Positions 1 to 5,826 of a DNA stretch of 7,690 bases are shown in pieces. Source of the stretch: Chitinophagaceae bacterium UBA5175 (GTDB lineage: Bacteria; Bacteroidota; Bacteroidia; Chitinophagales; Chitinophagaceae); the NCBI GenBank assembly GCA_002413325.1, contig DHWT01000141.1, positions 955-8,644 of the forward strand, written 5' to 3'. Under the pieces are notes generated by a model. It was not told the origin of the DNA. It made no database searches and saw nothing but the letters and a program-made list of their open reading frames with translations. The position numbers were made by a program, and so were the translations under genes. Position 1 is the stretch's first letter. Every line of letters starts with the position of its first letter.

Positions 1-28
1 TGCTCTGAACCAGCTGAGCTATGCTCCC
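1..28 (-). tRNA. tRNA 5' half, partial (possibly tRNA-Val)
   Basis: Read on the minus strand from 28 down to 1, the sequence is the 5' part of a tRNA. It has acceptor strand GGGAGCA, T8-A9, D-arm GCTC...GAGC with a GG in the D-loop, and then A before the window ends. The anticodon, variable loop and T-arm lie outside the window, so the amino acid cannot be read. From memory, a Bacteroidota tRNA-Val(TAC) begins this way, but that is a guess. A matching -7 promoter element lies 12 nt upstream of the 5' end, which supports an intact transcribed gene. Confidence 0.8.
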
Positions 29-40
29 TTTTTAGGACTG

Positions 41-70
41 CAAAGATAAGGTCTAAATAGTTTCTACAAA
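41..70 (-). promoter_or_regulatory. Bacteroidota-type promoter of the minus-strand tRNA
   Basis: On the minus strand TATCTTTG (48->41) matches the -7 consensus TAnnTTTG exactly. TTTG (70->67) matches the -33 element, with an 18-nt spacer. Transcription would start near position 35, a few bases before the mature tRNA 5' end at 28. The promoter lies back to back with that of tRNA-Lys, and the two -33 elements sit within 10 bp of each other. Confidence 0.7.
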
Positions 71-90
71 ATAAATTCCTTGTATATTTG
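61..90 (+). promoter_or_regulatory. Bacteroidota-type promoter of tRNA-Lys
   Basis: TATATTTG at 83-90 matches the -7 consensus TAnnTTTG exactly. TTTC at 61-64 is a one-mismatch -33 element with an 18-nt spacer. The -7 box ends 14 nt before the tRNA, leaving a leader of only a few bases, as expected for a tRNA gene. Confidence 0.65.
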
Positions 91-104
91 CAGCTCTCAT
101 TTTT

Positions 105-177
105 GACTCCGTAGCTCAGTTGGTAGAGCAAAAGACTCTTAATCTTTGGGTCCTCGGTTCGAGCCCGAGCGGGGTCA
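105..177 (+). tRNA. tRNA-Lys(CTT)
   Basis: A complete 73-nt cloverleaf is visible. The acceptor GACTCCG (105-111) pairs with CGGGGTC (170-176), with one G-U pair. The D-stem is GCTC/GAGC. The anticodon stem AAAGA/TCTTT encloses loop CTCTTAA, with anticodon CTT at 138-140, which reads the lysine codon AAG. The T-stem CTCGG/CCGAG encloses TTCGAGC. The discriminator is A177. CCA is not encoded (the next bases are CAT), so it must be added after transcription. Confidence 0.97.
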
Positions 178-233
178 CATGTAAGCAGGATGGGAGAGTT
201 GTTTTAAACTTCCCGGGGACGATCGGACAATAG

Positions 234-271
234 AATAATTAAAGCACCAGATTTCTGGTGCTTTAATTATT
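234..271. terminator. Perfect 17-bp hairpin, bidirectional terminator
   Basis: The arms 234-250 and 255-271 are exact reverse complements around a 4-nt ATTT loop. The stem has a GC-rich core (GCACCAG/CTGGTGC) at the loop and an A/T-rich base, so transcription in either direction reaches a T-rich strand at the end of the stem. It lies 57 nt after tRNA-Lys and 4 nt after the stop codon of the minus-strand lipoprotein gene. It can therefore end both converging transcripts. Confidence 0.85.
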
Positions 272-275
272 ATTA

Positions 276-656
276 CTATGGAGTGGATATGGTATAGCCG
301 ATCTTTACTTCCGTTTTGCCATCTCCATTGGCATCCAGGTCTGTACCTGTTGCTTTCAACACATCGTTTACATAAATAGAGCCTGCCAGGTTGCTGTCAA
401 TGCCTTTTGCATCTAATCTTAAATCCGCTCCATAATATACATTTATGGTCGTGTCCCGGGTCCCGGAAAACGGAGTTTGTAAAAAGACATCCTTTGAAAA
501 CAGACTGATTTTAAACTGATTTACAGAATCCCCGGTAACAGTGAATTTTACCTGGTAGGTCGTGCTATGGCTGCTGTTGCTGCTCTTACTGCAGGAAATA
601 AAAAGCATTATGACAGGGAATAATAGGGCGGTTGCTTTGAGTGATTTGCCTTTCAT
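276..656 (-). CDS. Small secreted lipoprotein, function unknown
   Basis: This 126-residue protein starts MKGKSLK, continues with a hydrophobic stretch (about residues 9-20), and has a lipobox ending I-S-C with the lipidated cysteine at position 22. It should be exported by Sec, cut by signal peptidase II and anchored in a membrane of the cell envelope. The mature part, about 105 residues, is Ser/Thr-rich at first and then looks beta-rich. Residues 106-116 (DLDANGDGKTE) resemble an EF-hand or dockerin-type calcium loop, but only one copy is present and the spacing to the last acidic ligand is not canonical. No family is recognised. Its ATG overlaps the stop of the upstream open frame as ATGA, which suggests translational coupling. 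The strong hairpin at 234-271 follows its TAG stop. The signal peptide makes it very likely a real gene. Confidence 0.8.
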   Translation of the reverse strand: MKGKSLKATALLFPVIMLFISCSKSSNSSHSTTYQVKFTVTGDSVNQFKISLFSKDVFLQTPFSGTRDTTINVYYGADLRLDAKGIDSNLAGSIYVNDVLKATGTDLDANGDGKTEVKIGYTISTP

Positions 657-829
657 TGTTTTTGCTTTGGGGGCTTAACAGGTTTTGGTTTAGGCTGCGG
701 GGTTGGCAATACAGACATCATCATAACGTTCTCAAAGCTGCCGTATATAGCCGGCTTTCCGTTGTATGGATCATCCTTCTTTAGCCATTGATACAAATTT
801 AAGATCTTTTCGTATTCCTGAATCAGAAG
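653..829 (-). pseudogene. Orphan gene tail with Pro/Lys-rich end, no credible start
   Basis: Between the MFS gene and the lipoprotein a 58-codon open frame runs on the minus strand from just after a TAG (832->830) to a TGA at 655->653. That TGA overlaps the lipoprotein ATG by four bases (ATGA). The peptide looks protein-like: an acidic/hydrophobic segment (QEYEKILNLYQWLKKDDPY) is followed by YNGKPAIYGSFENV and a tail PTPQPKPKPVKPPKQKQ. There is no ATG before three consecutive Met codons at 724-716, which would leave only 23 residues; an internal TTG is the only other option. The frame continues open upstream of the TAG towards the MFS stop. I read it as the 3' remnant of a gene lost to nonsense mutation or deletion. 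A short genuine gene with a non-ATG start remains possible. The family is not recognised. Confidence 0.4.
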
Positions 830-879
830 CTAACGATATACCTGCCGGGGTGTGATTCGAACGGAATGAATGATTCCTG

Positions 880-2187
880 TTAATAACCATCCTGTACACC
901 TGCCGCCTTATGATCGGGTAATTCAAGCGCTATTACGGACTCTGCCTGTCCGGCATGCAACGGTTTGTTTATTTTATTCCTTTTTTCATATTTTCTTAAA
1001 AAATTAAAGTTCCAGGCTCCGATGATCAGTGCCATAATTCCCTGTATCAAAACGGTATTCTCCATACCGATATACTGTGATACGAATCCTACGATCAAAC
1101 TGCCCAACGGCTGCAAACCAAAAAAAGCCATTGCATACATGCTGATCACTCTACCGCGCATGGATGCCTCGGCCGTTGTCTGGATAATGGTATTGGTAAT
1201 CGTGATCTGCGACATCATCCCGAAAGCGCCGATGGCTGCAAACAGCAGGGCCAGCGGATAAACGGTGCAATGTGAGAATAAAACCAGCCCGGATCCGAAA
1301 ATCAGGGTGCTGTAAGCCAGTATTTTCCTCAGATTGCGTCCGGGTTTTAAGGAGGCCAGGAAAATAGCTCCCGTAAAAGCGCCCAGGCCGATCACGCTGT
1401 CAATAACCCCGAAAGTGGATGCTGTTCCGTGAAAAATGTCTTTTGCATACGCCGGTATCAGGGTGCTGAAGGGCAGAACGAATAAACTGATCAATGCAAG
1501 CATTCCCAACACAAATGCAATTTCAGGTGTTTTTTTAATGTAGGTCATACCCGCTCCCAGTTCCCGGAGTATGTTTATTTTGTCCTTTTTCGGATTGAAA
1601 GCGGGTAGTTTCATGAGCAGCAGTGAAATGATGACGGCGATAAAACTCAGCGCGTTTAATCCGAAGCAGACATCGTCACCGAATTTTTCAATAATGAGAC
1701 CTGCAAGTCCCGGACCGATCAGCCTGGACAGGTTTACCATGGAAGAATTCAGGGCGAGCGCATTCGGCAGGTATTTTTTGTCGTCCACAAGTTCATAAAC
1801 GAGTGACTGGCGCGCAGGTACGTCAAACGCATTCACTATGCCCAGTAAAACGCTCAGGATGATAATGCCCCAGACGGAATGCGGATTTGAAAATATCAGG
1901 ATGGTCAGTAATACCGCCTGAAGCATGGAAACGATTTGGGTAAGCAGCAGGAGTTTATAACGGTTGTAACGGTCGGCTGCAATGCCGCCTAAAAATGAGA
2001 ATAAAAAAGAAGGGAACATGGTGGCGAACATCGTAACCCCCAGCATGAACTTGGAATGGGTAAGCGTGTACACCACCCAGCTGACGGCTGTTTTCTGCAT
2101 CCAGGTTCCAATCAGTGAAATGGATTGACCTGCAAAAAATAACCGGTAGTTCCGGCTCCTGAATGCATTGAACGTATTTATTTTCAT
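880..2187 (-). CDS. MFS exporter, DHA3 / MFS_3 (EntS-like) family
   Basis: This 435-residue inner-membrane transporter shows about 12 hydrophobic segments between residues 15 and 397 and a polar C-terminal tail of about 38 residues. Features visible in it are the N-terminal FRSRNYRLFFAGQSIS entry helix, the loop 2-3 motif GGIAADRYNRYK (67-78, an MFS motif A variant), NAFDVPARQSL (119-129, typical of MFS_3/DHA3 proteins) and RGRVISMY (344-351). Families of this type export siderophores, macrolides or other small molecules with proton exchange; the substrate cannot be told from sequence. The length matches the family and no frameshift is seen. The ATG at 2187 lies 30 bp after the sulP stop on the same strand, so the two are probably co-transcribed. 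No Shine-Dalgarno sequence precedes it. Confidence 0.9.
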   Translation of the reverse strand: MKINTFNAFRSRNYRLFFAGQSISLIGTWMQKTAVSWVVYTLTHSKFMLGVTMFATMFPSFLFSFLGGIAADRYNRYKLLLLTQIVSMLQAVLLTILIFSNPHSVWGIIILSVLLGIVNAFDVPARQSLVYELVDDKKYLPNALALNSSMVNLSRLIGPGLAGLIIEKFGDDVCFGLNALSFIAVIISLLLMKLPAFNPKKDKINILRELGAGMTYIKKTPEIAFVLGMLALISLFVLPFSTLIPAYAKDIFHGTASTFGVIDSVIGLGAFTGAIFLASLKPGRNLRKILAYSTLIFGSGLVLFSHCTVYPLALLFAAIGAFGMMSQITITNTIIQTTAEASMRGRVISMYAMAFFGLQPLGSLIVGFVSQYIGMENTVLIQGIMALIIGAWNFNFLRKYEKRNKINKPLHAGQAESVIALELPDHKAAGVQDGY

Positions 2188-2217
2188 TTTCTGCCAGGGT
2201 CCGTTTGCATGAAATGC

Positions 2218-3909
2218 TTATAAAACCTCTGTTTTTACGCTGGCACTGTGAATCAAATCCAGTAGTATCACCTTGCTTCTTTCCACCGCTTCCGTAAACG
2301 TATCGGTTACGTTGGCTTTCCCGATGGTAAAGAGCAGCCGCGCATCTTTTAATTCCTGTCTTACCTGGGCGCTATCCACTTCCGAAAGAATCAGTTTGGT
2401 GCCACGATGTTTTGAGGATTTGTAAACTTCTTCCAGGGTTTTGATCCCGGTTGCATCGATGATCGGTACTTTACGCATGCGGAGGATCAACACCTTCGGC
2501 GGCTTTTCAATAAACCGCATCGCGTCTTTAAACTTGTAGGCGGCTCCAAAAAATAAAGGGCCGGTTATTTCATACACTTCTACCTGGGGCGGAATGTCAT
2601 AATTTCCGATCGCTTCCCGGTCTGTTCCTTCTGCACTGTCATCTATTTCCTTCGTCAGCACATTGACATTGCTGAATTTGATCATGTTCCGCATAAACAG
2701 GAAAGCAGCCAGCACCATGCCGACCTCAATGGCCACGGTCAGGTCAATTAGTACGGTGAGCAGGAAGGTTGTCAGCAAAACCGCAACATCCGTCCGGGGA
2801 CCCTTCATCACGGAAATAAAACTCCTCCATTCGCTCATATGGTAGGATACCACCACTAATATCCCGGCCAGTGTGGCCATGGGGATCAGCGAGGCCCATT
2901 GGCCAACAAATAACATGATCAGCAATAAAGTGAGGGCATGAATGATCCCCGCTACCGGTGTACGGCCACCGTTTTTGACATTGGTGGCTGTGCGGGCAAT
3001 GGCGCCGGTGGCGGGAATTCCTCCAAAGAGAGCGGAAAAAATATTGGCCGTTCCCTGCGCAACCAGCTCCATATTCGATTTATGGTTGCCGCCGATCATG
3101 CCATCCGAAACCACCGCTGATAAGAGGGATTCAATGGCGCAGAGCAGGGCAATAGTGAAGGCGGGGAGGATTAAATTTTTAATAGTCAGATAATCCAGGT
3201 GCGGGATCACCGGCCTGGGTAAAGAGGAGGGGATATTTCCAAACTTGCTGCTGATGGTTTCTACCGGCATCCGCAACCCGTGCATCATCGCCGTTGTTAC
3301 CAGGATGGCAACCAGGGAGCCCGGTATTTTATGGGTTATTTTTGGCCAGTATATAATGATGATAATCGTTACAACGGCAAGCAGTAATGAATAGACATTG
3401 ATTGCCCGGAAATGCTGAAAAAAACTTACCCACTTCGATATAAAATCTGCAGGAACACTGCCCATTTTCAATCCAAGGAAATCTTTTACCTGGGAGGAAA
3501 AAATGATCAGCGCAATACCGCTGGTAAAGCCGATAATCAGGGGATGGGGAATGAATTTGATAACGGCGCCCAGGCGTGCAAGGCCCATGATGATGAGCAT
3601 CACGCCGGCCATAAATGTGGCGATCACCAATCCGTCCACTCCATGTTCCTGTACAATGCCGTATACGATAACGATAAACGCGCCCGTAGGTCCCCCGATC
3701 TGCACCCGGCTTCCGCCCATCGCCGAAATAATGAAACCGGCAATAATGGCCGTCACCAGTCCTTTTTCAGGAGAAACACCGGAAGCAATGGCGAAAGCTA
3801 TGGCCAGGGGTAACGCAACAATTCCAACAATCATACCGGCCAGCACATCTCTGCCGAACTGATGGGAATTGTAGTTTTTAAGCGTAACAAATAACTTCGG
3901 TCTGAACAT
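2218..3909 (-). CDS. SulP family anion transporter with STAS domain
   Basis: This inner-membrane transporter of the SLC26/SulP family moves sulfate, bicarbonate, dicarboxylates or similar anions; the exact substrate is not predictable here. Starting at the ATG it has 563 residues. Numbering from an in-frame TTG four codons upstream, the signatures are GIVALPLAIAFAIASG (33-48), IPHPLIIGFTSGIALI (124-139) and the long conserved block from ESLLSAVVSDG (264-274) through FGGIPATGAIARTATN (299-314) to GGRTPVAG (318-325). A cytoplasmic STAS domain occupies about 445-555, with IIDATGIKTLEE (487-498), the loop that is phosphorylated in related STAS proteins. I chose the ATG at 3909 over the TTG at 3921 because a consensus -7 promoter box covers the TTG. 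It leads the minus-strand block and is followed after 30 bp by the MFS gene. No carbonic anhydrase gene is adjacent. Confidence 0.93.
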   Translation of the reverse strand: MFRPKLFVTLKNYNSHQFGRDVLAGMIVGIVALPLAIAFAIASGVSPEKGLVTAIIAGFIISAMGGSRVQIGGPTGAFIVIVYGIVQEHGVDGLVIATFMAGVMLIIMGLARLGAVIKFIPHPLIIGFTSGIALIIFSSQVKDFLGLKMGSVPADFISKWVSFFQHFRAINVYSLLLAVVTIIIIIYWPKITHKIPGSLVAILVTTAMMHGLRMPVETISSKFGNIPSSLPRPVIPHLDYLTIKNLILPAFTIALLCAIESLLSAVVSDGMIGGNHKSNMELVAQGTANIFSALFGGIPATGAIARTATNVKNGGRTPVAGIIHALTLLLIMLFVGQWASLIPMATLAGILVVVSYHMSEWRSFISVMKGPRTDVAVLLTTFLLTVLIDLTVAIEVGMVLAAFLFMRNMIKFSNVNVLTKEIDDSAEGTDREAIGNYDIPPQVEVYEITGPLFFGAAYKFKDAMRFIEKPPKVLILRMRKVPIIDATGIKTLEEVYKSSKHRGTKLILSEVDSAQVRQELKDARLLFTIGKANVTDTFTEAVERSKVILLDLIHSASVKTEVL

Positions 3910-3918
3910 AGTTACCCG

Positions 3919-3926
3919 CAAATTTA
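3919..3926 (-). promoter_or_regulatory. -7 promoter element of sulP, leader very short or absent
   Basis: TAAATTTG on the minus strand (3926->3919) matches TAnnTTTG exactly. Only 9 nt separate it from the sulP ATG at 3909, so transcription would begin within a few bases of the start codon or at it. No good -33 TTTG is seen 17-21 nt upstream, so the assignment rests on the -7 box and its position. Confidence 0.5.
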
Positions 3927-4034
3927 ACTATCCTTTCCGGCAGCGCATTCATCTATTTTATATGGATGCAGACTGAATCAAAAATATACCTGCTGTTAAT
4001 TAGACATTATCCGTTTTTTTAATAATATTCACTC

Positions 4035-4404
4035 ATGGGTGACTTACTGAACGATCTCTAGGCTCCGGCATTTTATAAAAAGCAGACACGGGCCCTGACA
4101 GCGGTTATGCCTTCCTTCAACGGACAAAGTTTTACCTTGCAGATATTTACGGACGTCTTCAGCGAATACGAATTGAAAGCGCGCATCGGCATACGACCGG
4201 GGTGCTGCATGGTTTTATGCCTCTGATTTTAAAAAGGCCTTCAGGATCTGTGAAAAAATATACGCGCCGGGAGCCAGGATCCCTGTTCACAGGAAACGGT
4301 CTTTTAAAAAGATAACCACCCGTACGTTTTACCCCGGGAAACACCGGTTGTCCATTATTGTAAACGGGGAAGAGAAACTGGTGAAGGGCTTTACCGTTAC
4401 AGGC
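4035..4404 (+). pseudogene. Decayed AlkC-like DNA alkylation repair gene
   Basis: An ATG at 4035 opens MGDLLNDL, then TAG (4059-4061) stands where the family has a tyrosine. The same frame goes on as APAFYKKQTRALTAVMPSFN and ends in FSEYELKARI (to 4187). Adding one base there continues into RHTTGVLHGFMP (4187-4221). Adding another near 4221 gives SDFKKAFRICEKIYAPGARI, then KRSFKKITTRTFYPGKHRLS, IIVNGEEKLVKGFTVTG (to 4404). From memory of the family, the first part is the N-terminus of long DNA alkylation repair proteins (PF08713, HEAT-repeat glycosylases; AlkC type), and the TTRxxYPGxHR...VNG part is their C-terminal Ig-like end. Most of the roughly 350-residue protein is missing between them, with the join near 4237-4257. 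Such enzymes remove alkylated purines such as 3-methyladenine; this copy cannot make one. It converges on mtaB, and its end overlaps the mtaB stop. Confidence 0.82.
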
Positions 4405-5671
4405 GCCAGTCCACGATCCGGTTCACCCATTCGGGCTGGTAGGGAACGGTAACCCTGATGTAGTTATCGGTAAATCCTTCCATCATCGCTTTGTCACGAC
4501 TGCGTTCGAAAAGTACTTTGCGGGTTTGACCGGCATGCAGTGCGGTAAAATATTGTAATTTCTGAAAAGAGAGATTGCGCAGGATTTTATTTCTTTCATT
4601 ACGCACTGAAACCGGAACAACGGGTTTCATGCCGGCCGCCCGGGTATGTTCCCTTTCCGAATAGGTGAACACATGCAGGTAGGAGACTTCCAGTTCCTGC
4701 AGGAAATCCCGGGTTTCCCTGAAATCCGCATCTGTTTCTCCCGGAAAACCGACAATGACATCGGCGCCGATCGCGGCATGCGGCATCAGCGTTTTGATTC
4801 TTGCCACGCGGTCGGCATACAACTCACGCAGGTATCGCCTGCGCATGGCGGCCAGTATTTTATTACTGCCGCTTTGCAGGGGAATATGGAAGTGGGGCAT
4901 GAAGCGGTCGCTGTTAGCCACCAGGTCGATGATATCGTTTGTAAGCAGGTTCGGTTCAATGGAAGAAATCCGGAAACGGGGCATTTCCTTTACCAGGTTA
5001 AGAGCCTGAGTTAATTCAAAAAAATTTGAAGATTTTCCATTGCCGCCCGGATCGGTATTCCCAAAATCGCCGAGGTTCACCCCCGTTAAAACAACCTCCC
5101 GGATTCCTTTTGCCGCGAGTTCACGAACATTTTCCACTACATGGTCGAGGCTGTCGCTCCGGCTTTTGCCGCGGGCCAGGGGAATGGTGCAGAAACTGCA
5201 CTGGTAGTCGCATCCGTCCTGCACTTTCAGGAAGGCCCGGGTGCGGTCGCTCAATGAATAGCCATCGTGAAAATCCTGCACCTGTTCAATGTCGCAACTG
5301 CAGATTTTGGCCGGATCCCCTTTCACCAGTTCCCGGATATGGGCGGCCATATTGAATTTTTCTGCAGCGCCCAGTACCAGATCCACCCCGGGAATCCCGG
5401 CAATCTCTTTGGGTTTCAACTGGGCATAACAGCCGGTGATGACAACAAAACTTCCGGGTGACTTCCGTTGGATCTGACGCACGAGATAGCGGCATTCCCG
5501 GTCTGCGTTTTCTGTAACGGAACAGGTATTGATCACATAGATATCCGCCAGTGAATCAAAAGGCTTTTTCTCAAAACCTGCTTTCTCCATGAGCCGGGAG
5601 ATGGAAGAGGTTTCGGAAAAATTGAGCTTGCAGCCCAGGGTATGAAAAGCGACGGTTTTTGGCCGGTTCAT
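4397..5671 (-). CDS. mtaB: tRNA t6A37 methylthiotransferase MtaB
   Basis: This 424-residue radical-SAM enzyme turns N6-threonylcarbamoyladenosine at position 37 of ANN-decoding tRNAs into its 2-methylthio form (ms2t6A). The N-terminal methylthiotransferase domain holds three cluster cysteines: C14 in HTLGCKLNFSE, C50 in INTCSVTENAD and C81 in ITGCYAQLKP. The radical-SAM cluster motif CDYQCSFC supplies C154, C158 and C161. Further core motifs are GVNLGDFG (197-204), SSIEPN (236-241), HIPLQSGSN (262-270) and DVIVGFPGETD (304-314). A TRAM-like RNA-binding tail follows to residue 424. The HTLGCKLN start and the length point to MtaB rather than MiaB or RimO. The ATG at 5671 lies 7 nt after a consensus -7 box, so the message is probably near-leaderless. 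It is transcribed divergently from plsC. Confidence 0.95.
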   Translation of the reverse strand: MNRPKTVAFHTLGCKLNFSETSSISRLMEKAGFEKKPFDSLADIYVINTCSVTENADRECRYLVRQIQRKSPGSFVVITGCYAQLKPKEIAGIPGVDLVLGAAEKFNMAAHIRELVKGDPAKICSCDIEQVQDFHDGYSLSDRTRAFLKVQDGCDYQCSFCTIPLARGKSRSDSLDHVVENVRELAAKGIREVVLTGVNLGDFGNTDPGGNGKSSNFFELTQALNLVKEMPRFRISSIEPNLLTNDIIDLVANSDRFMPHFHIPLQSGSNKILAAMRRRYLRELYADRVARIKTLMPHAAIGADVIVGFPGETDADFRETRDFLQELEVSYLHVFTYSEREHTRAAGMKPVVPVSVRNERNKILRNLSFQKLQYFTALHAGQTRKVLFERSRDKAMMEGFTDNYIRVTVPYQPEWVNRIVDWRL

Positions 5672-5678
5672 AAGGGCG

Positions 5679-5686
5679 CAAAGATA
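5679..5686 (-). promoter_or_regulatory. -7 promoter element of mtaB, leader very short or absent
   Basis: TATCTTTG on the minus strand (5686->5679) matches TAnnTTTG exactly and is identical to the box before the minus-strand tRNA. Seven bases separate it from the mtaB ATG, so the start site should lie close to or at the start codon. No clear TTTG is seen at the -33 position. Confidence 0.55.
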
Positions 5687-5711
5687 ATATCATTCATGCA
5701 GATGCCATTGT

Positions 5712-5735
5712 AATTGGGAAACATTCCCGCCAATT
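5712..5735. repeat. Nested inverted repeat in the mtaB-plsC spacer
   Basis: AATTGG (5712-5717) and CCAATT (5730-5735) form an outer inverted repeat. GGGAA (5716-5720) and TTCCC (5724-5728) form an inner one around ACA. The two are offset by two bases on the right-hand side. The site lies in the divergent spacer just before TATTTTCG (5739-5746), which differs from a plus-strand -7 box by one base and could serve plsC. An operator or a small hairpin is possible. It may also be chance. Confidence 0.35.
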
Positions 5736-5784
5736 GGTTATTTTCGTTTTAGACAGCGTGTATCGGGTAGCGGATTTCTTATAC

Positions 5785-5808
5785 GATCCACGATCTGCGA
5801 CCCGCGAT
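5785..5808. repeat. Short degenerate heptanucleotide tandem repeat
   Basis: GATCCAC, GATCTGC and GACCCGC follow each other without gaps and a fourth GAT begins the next unit, giving a 7-bp period with consensus GAYCYRC. It lies 18 bp before the plsC start. With only three imperfect copies, its significance is uncertain. Confidence 0.35.
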
Positions 5809-5826
5809 AAAGAATAATTTAAATTG

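Noticed and set aside
190..213. Weak hairpin GGGA...TCCC after tRNA-Lys as a separate terminator
   Set aside because: The stem has only about four or five pairs before mismatches and no T-tract; the perfect hairpin at 234-271 is the better terminator.
842..864. tRNA 3'-end-like string on the minus strand (GTTCGAATC then CCCCGGCA), a possible attachment-site remnant
   Set aside because: The T-stem cannot pair, no cloverleaf can be drawn, there is no integrase nearby, and the string matches neither tRNA in the window.
3412..3862. Plus-strand open frames of 119 and 133 codons inside sulP
   Set aside because: They mirror the conserved minus-strand SulP membrane segments and have unusual His/Asn- or Ile/Pro-rich composition expected of antisense shadows.
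880..3909. sulP-MFS pair as a dedicated new transport system
   Set aside because: Both families are common and broadly distributed, and nothing beyond 30-bp spacing on one strand links their functions.
4227..4311. Direct repeat TTTTAAAAAG at 4227-4236 and 4302-4311 as deletion endpoints
   Set aside because: Both copies remain, both encode Phe-Lys-Lys in the reconstructed protein, and the sequence is low in complexity, so chance is the simpler reading.
4159..4344. 61-codon minus-strand open frame in the sulP-mtaB spacer
   Set aside because: It lies antisense to the alkC-like pseudogene, whose plus-strand pieces explain the sequence far better, and its peptide is Arg/Pro-rich with no recognisable feature.
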